Source: Actinostola sp. cb2023 (Eukaryota > Cnidaria > Anthozoa > Actiniaria > Actinostolidae). Taken from it: DNA of 64,000 nucleotides. The notes under the pieces were generated by a model. The model saw nothing but the letters and a program-made list of their open reading frames with translations. It was not told where the DNA came from and ran no database searches. Positions 35,407 to 47,400 of this stretch are shown in pieces (positions within the stretch are counted from its first letter, which is position 1; each line of letters starts with the position of its first letter). The DNA lies in contig JAUJYZ010001196.1 of the NCBI GenBank assembly GCA_033675265.1, positions 1-64,000 of the forward strand, written 5' to 3'. A program made the position numbers and the translations under genes.

Positions 35407-38400
35407 CTGAGGTGGAAACAAAGATGCATCATTAATCTGTCTGTGATCAATCCAGTGCCATCAGATCAAAGTTGTCAGTGAGAACTGTTACGTGTCACCC
35501 TCTTAAAATACAAGTTGATTATCTATTATTATAAATGAACTCAGATGTGTTAGCATGGTTGTCACTGGGTTTTTTAACTTTAATCTATAAATAGTGGCAG
35601 CATCATCATCATCATTAACAACAGCAAGAGCATCATCATCATCAGCAGCAGCATTAGCATCATCATCAGCAGCATCATCATCATCATCATCCAGCATCAT
35701 CAGCAGCAGCATCATCAGCAGCAGCAATAGCATCATCATCAGCAATAGCATCATCATCAGCAGCATCAGCAGCAATAGCATCATCATCAGCAGCAGCATT
35801 AGCATCATCATCAGCATCATCAGCAGCAATAGCATCAGCAGCATTAGCATCATCATCATCAGCAATAGCATCATCATCAGCAGCATCAGCAGCAATAGCA
35901 TCATCATCAGCAGCAGCATTAGCATCATCATCAGCAGCAATAGCATCAGCAGCATTAGCATCATCATCATCATCATCAGCAGCAGCAATAGCATCAGCAG
36001 CAATAGCATCATCATCAGCAGCAGCATTAGCATCATCATCAGCATCATCAGTAGCAGCAGCATCAACAACAACAGCAACAGTACTGTAGTAATAATAGTA
36101 AGTATGCAGTATTTGTACAGTCTGTACAATTCTTACTTGCTCATCAATTTCCCTCTGTCTCTTGCGTTCATGGTACCCCAAGGACCCTCTTCATATGCTA
36201 CCTGCAACACAATAGTTACAATTATTAACCTTTCAGTAACTTTAAGCAATGCCAAGGGTTTTTGAAACAAGTTGAAATTGGCTGCGGCATTAATTGATAA
36301 TTTACAATCTACAATTAGTAATACTGTTTCAGTTGATAAAATCATTCCTTAAAATTTCTGAAAACAGCTGCTAAATTTGCTTACCCTGGCAGCCTCCACA
36401 GCACGATCTACATCCTCTTTAGATGATAGACACACCTTTGCTAGAACCTGAAAAAAATGGAGTAATAAACTAAACGACTAGTGTATCAAAAGTGCAGAAA
36501 GTTAGGGATAACAGGAACAAGGGAGACCTGTAGGGTCAGCAAGGGTGACTAAATAGTTAGTTAATGCATAGCCTTATAAAGGCAGTGTAACATGCATCAA
36601 TTTCTCATGCAACTTGTGCTCCGAAAAAAAACTGTTGCAGGTTGCAGGACACCATGTGACACGTACAATTTCCATTGAAACTTGTGTCCCCGATTAGTGG
36701 AGCACTTGTGCTCTGCTAGAAGATTTGACACTCAAATAAAGTTATTATTATTATTATTAACTTGTCTCGCTCACAAACAAATTTCAAGTTTCACACATAA
36801 TCGTGAAACCGTCATTTCCACTCTTTTCTGGGAAAATATAGTAAACTTTCATCCTTGTAGACCTGCCATGTTCACTGAACTAATTGTGTTTAATTATGTT
36901 GTAAGTTAGTTCTCGCTTTCTCAGGGATCGACTCATTCGCTCTAGTTGTGGCGCGAGACAAGATGCATGAACCCATGTTACATGTAATTTTTTACAAAAA
37001 TTGTTGCAGAAAGTAGATGCTAGTTGTACAATCTGCTCTAATACCAAACAACAACAAAAAAGTTTCATACCGATCCATCAGTTGGGTTGATAGCATCAAA
37101 TGTCTTGCCGTGAATAGCATCAACAAACTCTCCATCGATAAACAGCTGATATGGCATATGTATAGTCATGTCATTCACATCCACGTCAAGCTATTGGGAA
37201 AATAATGAAGTCATGACCATATAAACAAGTAACTAAATACAAGTTAATGTCATACTAAAATTGTGCCATTACAATCCCTGCTCTTCTGTACACTGTTGGA
37301 TGACAATAATCTCTTTATGAGATGGACACTTAGGATCTGATTACTCCTGTATTCAATATCTTCAACAACAACAAAAAAACAACAACAAAATTACTGATGG
37401 CAGCAGCACTGCTGAAACATGTTTAAATTAAAAATTGTTGTAATCTTTATCAAATTATTCAATATCTGTATTCTAAAAAGCGAAGCAGGAGCCAGACAGA
37501 TGTAGTTGGTGTCAATCTCAGAGGTGACTGTCTTAACAGTATCATAAAATTGTTACTGTAACTGACATAACCTATTCATTATACATTTGTTGTATTGTAA
37601 TACAGTGTATAAGATAGCAGTAATTACATGTATATGTATAAGACAATGTCTGATAGCTGGTACTTACAGTTTTGCAGGTGAATTCCTCTTTTCCTTCACC
37701 TCTTGACCTTAAAATTGACAGTCTTACAAATGCATCAAAGCTGCAAGAGAAAACAATCAAATATTGTCAGCAACATGTCAGTAAGAATATAGGTGTATTA
37801 GTACTCGGACACAGGAAAACTACAGATCCCAATGACCAAAACCAGGTCAAGATTTGAATAACAATAGATGCCTCGTTTTACAAAGACATGTCCTTTGTAG
37901 AACGAGGCATATCTAACAATAGTTCCTATTGTTGTACAATAGTTCCTATTGTTGTACAATAGTTCCTATTGTTATTCAAATCTTGACCTGGTTTTGGTCA
38001 TTGGGATCTAGTGGTTTCCTCGGACACATGACAACTAGGTGTAGCAGGGTACATGTATGTGCATGAGGTGTGGGGGTGTGGTAGGGTAGCATGGGGTGGG
38101 GTGGAGTAGGGTGGCATTTGGGTGTGCTAGGGTAGCATGGGGTGGGGTAGGGTGTCATGGGGGTGAGGTAGGGTAGCATGGGTGGGGGTGGGTGGGGTAC
38201 GGTGGCATTGGGGTGTGGTAGGTTGGCATGGGGTGGGGTAGGGTAGCATGGGGTGGGGTGGGGTAGGTTGGCATGGGGTGGGTAGGTTGGCATGGGGTGG
38301 GGTAGGGTAGCATGGGGTGGGGTAGGTTGGCATGGGGTGGGGTAGGTTGGCATGGGGTGGGGTAGGTTGGCATTGGGGTGTGGTAGGTTGGCATTGGGGT

Positions 38401-41400
38401 ATGGTACGATGGCATGGGGGGTGTGGTAGGTTGGCATGGGGTGGGGTAGGGTAGCATGGGGGGGTGGAGGAGCTTGGCATGGGGTGGGGTAAGGCTGGCG
38501 TTGGGGTGTGGGAGGGTGGCATGGGGTGTAATAGGGTGTAATAGGTGGAGGAGTTTGGCATGGGGTGGGGTAAGGCTGGCATTGGGTGTGGGAGGGTGGC
38601 ATGGGGTGTAATAGGGTGTAATAGGTGGAGGAGTTTGGCATGGGGTGGGGTAAGGCTGGCATTGGGTGTGGGAGGGTGGCATGGGGTGTAATAGGGTGTA
38701 ATAGGTGGAGGAGTTTGGCATGGGGGGGTAAGGCTGGCGTTGGGTGTGGGAGGGTGGCATGGGGTGTAATAGGGTGTAATAGGTGGAGGAGCTTGGCATG
38801 GGGTTGGCATGGGGGGTAAGGCTGGCATGGGGTAGGGTGGCATGGGGTGTGGTAGGTTGGCATGGGGTGTGATAGGGTGGCATGGGGTGGGGTAGGGTGG
38901 CATGGGGTGGGGTAAGTTGGCATGGGGTAGGTGGGGCATGGGGTGGGGGGTAAGTTGGCATGGGGTAGGGTGGCATGGGGTGTGGTAGGTTGGCATGGGG
39001 TGGAGCAGCTTGGCATGGGGTGTGGAGGGTGGCATGGGGTGGGGTGGGGGTAGGGTGGGGCATGGGGTGGGGTAGGTTGGCATTGGGTGTGGTAGGTTGG
39101 CATGGGGTGTGGTAGGTTGGCATGGGGTGGGATAGGCTGGCGATGGGTGTGGTAGGTTGGCATGGGGTGTGGTAGGTTGGCATGGGATGGGATAGGTTGG
39201 CATGGGGTGGGGTAGGTTGGCATGGGGGTGGGGTAGGTTGGCATGGGGTGTGGAGGGTGGCATGGGGTGGGGTAGGTTGGCATGGGGTGGGGTAGGTTGG
39301 CATGGGGTGGGATAGGTTGGCATGGGGTGTGGTAGGTTGGCATGGGGTGTGGTAGGTTGGCATGGGTTGGCATAGGTTGGGATGGGATAGGTTGGCATGG
39401 GGTGGGGTAGGTTGGCATGGGGTGGGGTAAGGGTGGCATGGGATGGGCTGACAGAGGATTCTTAGTTTGCTTCTGCAGTTGTCTGTAAGAATTGTAAAAT
39501 CTACAAAAATACAAAAGTCCATACAAAAACCTATAATGACTATTAAGAAGTTATTTACTCAGTAAGTTTAATTAGAAAGTTGTGATATCAATGATGCTTA
39601 TTATTAAATAAACCAACTAATAAAGATGTAGATACATGTACACACTTACCCTGTGTTCAAGTAGACTTCTTCAGCTTCTAAAACAACATGGCATTTCTGC
39701 TTCACCTCTTCAACAAGTCTGGAGACGATGAAAAGTCAGCAAATCAATGCAATACAACTCAAGCCTGCATTACAGCTTACTCTTGTCATTTAAATTAGTC
39801 ATTTAACAGTTAGTCTAGTAAAGTTAACATTTTAACATGCCGGGCACATTGACCAGGATATTCCGCCCCAATGAGAAACAAACATATTGTTCTCTTTAAA
39901 ATTACAAAATTTAAAATTATTGTAAAAAAAATTAATAGAGTGCAAACCATATGTCAGTGAAATATAGTACTATTACTATTACTATTACTAAACAGTACTA
40001 AATAGAGTTATCTCTATTGTTTTCTATTGTTTCATCAGTGATATTTAGTACTAATTAGTTGGTACTGTTTCACGGACATATGGTTTGCACTCTACATATG
40101 CATACTTGTTATAAAGTACAAGTACATACTGTAGTACTAAATAAATATAATCGCTAAGAACAAACCTTGCCACATCCATAGAGCCTGCGCCAGCCTTAAA
40201 GAAGTCAGTTTCTTCGTTGATGTCAGGATTAGATAAGATGCCTGCCCATATAGTCTAAAGATACAAAGAAGATATCAGACGATGCACCTTTATATGCTTC
40301 AGTGTAAAACATGTTGATTTGTATACCCTGATTACTAAATAACGTATCACCTTTTTCAGTGCAAATTGCCCAATTTGTTACCAGTTTTAATGCTGAAAAG
40401 GTTCGAAAACCTGCTCACAGCCATACTACTTATAGGAGTACTCCCTCCTGCCCTCTGAGAGCCTACTGTCTCAGCTACTAATGCGGGTACTTAAGTTACA
40501 CATGATCTGTTACACTGTTACAGCTACAAGTCATGCTAATCATAAAATAGTACATTCGGCTAGCCCATACATTGCATTACCGGTTATTTTCGTATGAGTG
40601 TGAATGGTACGGTTCATGCCATCCATTCTGATTGGTTGAGCAAGGATTTTATATGCTGTGATTGGTTGAATAGATGTCTTTGATTCCGTACCGTAACTCC
40701 ATGCCACAGGTTTGCCACTCATACGAAAATACTCTTACTATTAATTAAAACCTACTGACAACAGCCACTATTTCTACACATTATGAACTGAGGTGCATTG
40801 TTGTGGAGAGGTGCACTAAAAACCTTTACCCACCTTGATTTTCTCTGCAATTTCTTTTTCATCGTCAGTAAGTTCCAACACGGCTACTTCCTCTTCTTCT
40901 TGCCCATACTTAGATGCCGACACCATTCTACCATTATCTAACTGTAGGGTCTTTACTGTGACCTGCAAATTAAAATACAGATAATTTATTATAACTGCGA
41001 GCAACCGCCTCATTATTTTGTGAAAAAATGTGAAAGAATTTGAAGAACATTATTTTGTTTTCAGAAGGCAAAAAGACAGGAAAAATAAATTATTATTGTT
41101 TATTAACACAATGTTTGTTTATGAAAAAAATAATGGTCTGTCCCTTTTAAAATTACCATGGTTACTTATACTAGCACAAGAGAAAGTTTGATGGTCCTTG
41201 ATTAATCAGGAATTTCTTATGTAGGTTGCTTATTAACATACACCTATTCCAATAAACGTTGATCACAGACGATCTGAAATGGATTATCTGGGACCAAACG
41301 GAATTGTGAGCTGAGCTTAAACTTTGCATAATCCGTGTTGACTAATCATAGCGGAATATGGCATCATCGGTTTATATCTGTAAGCCACATTTCTCTCAGT

Positions 41401-44400
41401 ATTAAAAATGTACTTTACTTCAAAGTGCTCACTAGAAGTGGCAAAAGTGTTGGGTTTTGATGCTGACTATCTTACGAATTATTATAATATATTATTATTA
41501 TTGAAAGCTCCTTCGATCTTCTGCATTACAAGAACACAATAAATCGCCCACAATTCCTATCGGTCTCACATCATCCGTTTCAGATCGTCCATGATCAACG
41601 TTTAATGGAATAGGTGTATCTCAATTGCGTACCATTTTATTATCTGAGCCAAACAGTGTCATGCCATTCTTGTTGACAATGGCTGCTTTTTCTTTACCAT
41701 CAATGTAAATCTCACTTCCTTGAGGAACTCTTTTCCTTGGGCCAAGAGTGGAGCCGAAAAACCTTACTTGCTGAAAAAGAATAAAAAGAAACCAATCATG
41801 TTGATGTTGTCCAAAATGAATATTGTTTTGCAACAAAATTACTGTATTTAGTGCACAGACAGTTTACACTACTTTTTCAAAAAGAAACGATGGAAGGAAG
41901 GAAGGAAGAAAGAAAGGAAGGAAGATTGAAATATCAGTCTACTTTTTGCACACAAAACAGACTGAGAACTTTGCATGTGAGTATAACAATAAGTGCCCAC
42001 TGATCTTTAGAAAACACTGTTGACATGCCATGTTTTAATTCTCATGTACAATTAAAGTCTGCTAGGCTGCATATATTTTCTTATCATATTTACCTCTCCA
42101 TTGATAGTTGCCCATGCACCAGGAAGTTTGTCATTACCGCGTATAAAGTTATGTAGTGACTTTGCTGTAAGTCCCCAGTTGATCTAATGTATAAATGAAA
42201 TAGAAAACAGAGTTTTGATATTAATTTTAGAACATGGGGAAAATTGTAAGTTAAGGTAATTCCCTTGTTTTGCATTGCGCATGCTCTACTGCGCACGATT
42301 CTGAATAAAATTTTAGTTGACGAGCGCACGCTAACTTACGCCATCGAGCTCGCGCACATTGGAGACCAATGGAAATTGTTAAATATTTCAAGTGTAACTG
42401 AAGTTTTTTCAAGATAAATCGAAAACGAGCATGGTGACCCTCATCTTTTATTCAATAACTTTCATCGCACTATAGTTCTTTAGTATATAGCAAAGTATTA
42501 AAAAAAGTTAGGATTTTAAACATAAAAAAAATTGAATGAAAGTATAAAAACACAACTAAAAATACTTTTACATTTATCATATTCATTTTCCATAGACTTT
42601 AACTTTGAATTTCTAGGCCAAATTTACTGGTATCTAGAAAATTATAGTAGAACATGATTTTATACAGTCAGTTATGCATACACTGTATGATAAGTATTAA
42701 ATATATATACTCATTTCGATAAAGTTAGTCACCCGTAAAGCTTCGAAGGTGAGACCAATGAGGATCCTCACTCAGGGTTGGTTAAAATGCATGTACCCAT
42801 GGTCCTTCTTGGTCTCACCTTCGAAGCTTTTCGGGTGACTAACTTTATCTAAATGAGTGTTATACAATATTCGTAAATACTGTATGTGAATTAAAATTGT
42901 AATTCCCATACAGTACGGCTGCTCATATTGTATAGAATTACATATACAGCTTTAATATTGGATGGTTTGACAGTCACAATACATACACATAATATATACA
43001 ATGTACATGTAGTTCCAAAGTTCAAAAGCAGTGGGTGAAATGTTGGCAAGTATTTTTTGTCAAAATAATGGTCAAACAAGGATGTATTATTCCAATGCAA
43101 ATGTATATCTGTTTATTGTTATGTCTGGGTTTGTTCAAGTTCATCTATTTTTACTCTGTTGTCTGTGAGCTAATTGTGCAATGCTGGCCTATTTGGAGTG
43201 ACAGTTCTCTTGACCTTGTATGGTGGTCTATAGTACAATGTCAGACACATGGAATAATAAAATATCAGTTGACATCAAAGTGCACCTTTGCGATGTCTTT
43301 CTTTTTCCATATTTTGTCGTAGGTCGCCCCTTCCTCTGATTGCACAACACGAGGAGCATTGCCATTAGCTATCATTCCAACTGCTTCTACCTAGTACAAT
43401 GTAGATGATCAAGTTATTATTAGAATTCCATTCATGGCATAAAATATTACCCTGCAAAAATAACCTGCTCATTATGGTATTGACGATTAAAATGCTTAAC
43501 ATGGCTTTTTTTCTACAAGGTGAATGCATGGTGAATTTTTGGGATGCATACAGCACATAATTCATATTGTATCGTATAATAGTCCCTTTTTGAGTTCACG
43601 GATACCGCTGTAAAACCACTGTACTTATTGACATCAGACACATTTGTACAGGGTTATATAAGCCTTGAGTCAGTGTAAATTATTCACAAATATCAACAAG
43701 AACACGAAAAATGTTACAATTATAGAAACATTTATGAATTGCACGGCTGTCCTCTTAATCGAGGCTAACCTAATATATTTCATGCAAATGTTCGTCATTG
43801 ACAGCTACAGCATACATGAAATTCACAGCAGAAGGAAATGGGCTTCAAAAAGCCAATTCAACACTTCAGAGTGAGTAACAGGTTAACATGAGTAGAGGAA
43901 TTCATACCAAACTCATTATCACAAGATGGCATTATATTCTATTGGCATTATATTGACCTGTAGAGAGGCATTATTACTGTAAAACCAAGACTTGGACCAG
44001 GATCCATTTTACAGTATACCCTGTACGGACCCATGTACATGTACTATGTGTTTATTATCATTGTCTAGTCACACTTATATTCTATTGGCATTATATTGAC
44101 CTGTAGAGGCATTATTACTGTAAAACCAAGACTTGGACCAGGATCCATTTTACAGTATACCCTGTACGGACCCATGTACATGTACTATGTGTTTATTATC
44201 ATTGTCTAGTCACACTTATATTCTATTGGCATTATATTGACCTGTAGAGAGGCATTATTACTGTAAAACCAAGACTTGGACCAGGATCCATTTTACAGTA
44301 TACCCTGTACGGACCCATGTACTATGTGTTTATTATCATTGTCTAGTCACACTTATATTCTATTGGCATTATATTGACCTGTAGAGAGGCATTATTACTG

Positions 44401-47400
44401 TAAAACCAAGACTTGGACCAGGATCCATTTTACAGTATACCCTGTACGGACCCATGTACTATGTGTTTATTATCATTGTCTAGTCACACTTATTTTAATG
44501 CCATCTGATTTTATCATTGTCATCATCATCATCACCATGTACGAGACACTGTAGTCAACATCATCATCGTCATCACCATGTCACTACATGTACCAATCAG
44601 TGCCACTATTACCATCATTGTCATCATAATAATCAACTCAACACATCATCATCATGATAATCATCATCATCATCAACTCTTACCATTCCCTTTATGCCTT
44701 CAGGATACAAAAATCTGTTATAAAGAGTGTCAACAGTTTCATTACGATCTATATCCACACTCTTTTGAAGGAGTATGGGTCCAGTGTCTAGACCATCGTC
44801 AGCCCAGAATATGGAAAAACCTCCTTTTTTATCACCCTCCATCAGAGTCCTGAAATTACAACAATAATTCATAAAAATATATACCTCTTATTAACCGAGT
44901 GCGAGGTCCATATGGGAAGTTATGGACTGAGTTTTTTCGCACGGCCTTATGGCCCAAGCGTGTAGCGCGCGGGCCATAAAAAGCGGGGGGAAACGAGGAT
45001 CCATAACTTCCTGTACGGACCGAGCAAGCGAGGTTATATAATACTGATATTTATTATAATAATTATAGCTTTTTCTTACGTTTCTGTTTTCAGCGGGCCA
45101 TATGGGAAGTTACGGCCCGCTAATTGACCAATAAGAGCGCGCGTAGTATCTGTGCTATATAATAATAATACTTATTTAACTGGGACCAAGGGATTTAAAA
45201 CAGTGTGTTTTGTGGTCCCTTGACCACCAATGTTCCTCGAGGCTCCAAGTGTTTTGCTATACAGGGCTTATGGTAGGATGCGGGGAAAAAAAAAATCAAA
45301 ATTATGCGGGATTTTTTGGCAAATTATGCGGGGAAAATCGCAAATTATGAGGGAAATTATGTGGGATGACGTCATACATTTTTTTAGCAGAAATAAAATT
45401 GCTTTATCGTGTTTCACTTCAAACAAGCTTATATTGCTTCAAATTAGAGGCAATTTCTCTTGCATGCTTCATTCCTGTCCTTTTGAAACTGAATTGAAAC
45501 TTGAAATGAACGACTCCTTCAATTTGATCGTTAAGAAGGGCTGTTTCCGACCAATCAGAGAGAGCCGTTCTCACAATAATTTGCATATTCTCAGTTTTCT
45601 TTCGTATTGCTGGTTTGCAATACACGTCACGGCAGCCATCTTGGTTGAACTTCAACAAAAGATTGCTCATTAGCCGTGTCTATTGTTTGTTCAACCAACA
45701 TGGCCGCCATGTCTTTATCTCTTGATTCTCAAGAGATTGATTGCAAACGAAGAATTAAACGCGATATTTATAAAGAGCCGAAATAAAAATCCGGTAGTTG
45801 AGTATTAGAGAAAGGGTGATTGTCTCAAATTTTCAAATCTATATACAAGAAAGTCTACATTAAACGTCAACTGAACCTTACAGTATTCCGTACAAGATTG
45901 CACGTGGGTATTGATTTACTCAATCTCGAGCTGAATATTTACATGTATCGCTTCGTGACGTTTCCGTTTAATTCCCTCTGTTGATTCTCTTACAACAAAA
46001 TTATCCATGTTTTTAAACCATAATTGAACTAGCAAAACGCTATGAAGGAACTTGATCTCAAAATAATTCACATTTTCCCGCAGCAAATCAACGTAAACAC
46101 ATATACATGTAGTCTACGTTCTATCGAAATTTAGACAACAAGCCCCCACGGTTTTCAACATAGAACGCCTTGTCATTCCCGTTGTGAATCGTCCATTCGA
46201 TTGCTCAATATAATGTTCGACGATTTGGGAAGGAAATCTACTGAGAAGAATATTTGAGAAAGAGTGAAAATAGATACATGTTTTATGATTTTCTACAAAT
46301 TTCTCTAAATTATGACGGATTATGCGGGAATTGCCGGATTATGCAGATTATGCGGAGCAAGCCAAATTATGCGGTTCCGCATCCGCGCATCCTACCATAA
46401 GCCCTGGCTATATATACAAAGTGTCAAAGAACAAAAAGAAGAAATTGTTGCAAAAAAATAAAATAGAAAATAAGTTGCATTTCCAGTTAGGTAACTTCTG
46501 GTTTTGTTGACATTACGATCCATAACATACTATTGCTCACTCAAGAGCTGTTGCCAGGAAACAATCAAATTTGATGACTTTCACATGACATCCTCTCAGG
46601 GGTACCGAATGGTCAAGGCGAGACTTTGCAAGATTCCGAGACAAGGCATTTTTTTTGCGAGCCTGAGACGCTTTTTCACCAATTTCCTTTGTTTTCAAAA
46701 TTTGAGACTCTGAGACGGCTTTTTGCAAAAAAAACGAGACTTCGAGACCCGCGATATTTGTCCGAAATTTAGCGAGACTCTGACTTTTTGAGGGGGTTAA
46801 TTCAACACTCCTCCTCTCGTCCAATAAGAAGCTGAGAAATTATACATTGACTGACTAATTTGATCAAATTGCCAGCCTGGACTTGGAACTTACTGAACAG
46901 AACCGCAAAGTGGTGTATTAATTAATTTCATGCCATCACTAATATTACTGTAATATAATTCTCTGACTGACAAACAGGACAATTTAATTGAAGAACTTAA
47001 AAGCATGGCTCAAGAGTGTTTCTCTAAATATAGCTATTTCAAGTGTTTAATTTCAACAGGTATTGATTGACTTTTATAGTGATGTACGTAACAAACTAAT
47101 GCACAATACAATCCTTAAAATAGATGAAGCGAAATTTTACGAAAGGTTGTACATGTACATATTGAATAGTGAATACTGCACACTGAATTGTAGCTCATGA
47201 AAGCCGTTGTGATAAATTATAAAGGATGTTATATATTAAAGGGGGGAGGGCATTGGCCACCCATTAAGTGAAAATGATACCAAGAAATAAAAGAACAGTA
47301 CTATTTATATTTATTTTATTATTAAATGCATACTGCCCCCTTGAATTTTGGGTTATGTACAGCCCTGGAATCTAGCTATTGTTTTATTCGTCATTTTCTG

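Larger units (their letters stand above)
18237..36070 (-). repeat. Palindrome right arm
   Basis: This is the reverse complement of 1-18020. Visible pairing ends in the GAT/GCT-type microsatellite at about 36070, because the partner runs off the window at base 1. The true boundary of the duplication on this side is therefore unknown. Confidence 0.95.

Noticed and set aside
37976..39526. His/Pro/Thr-rich ORFs of 423-516 codons on the minus strand
   Set aside because: All three frames of the same strand are open because the G-rich minisatellite contains no stop; no flanking coding signal.
45230..45673. 147-codon ORF starting near the edge of the 1.1 kb element
   Set aside because: It runs across the element boundary, and the reading frame has no recognisable motif.
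46537..46824. 95-codon minus-strand ORF in ALDH1L intron 1
   Set aside because: No recognisable family and no splice signals linking it to the gene.
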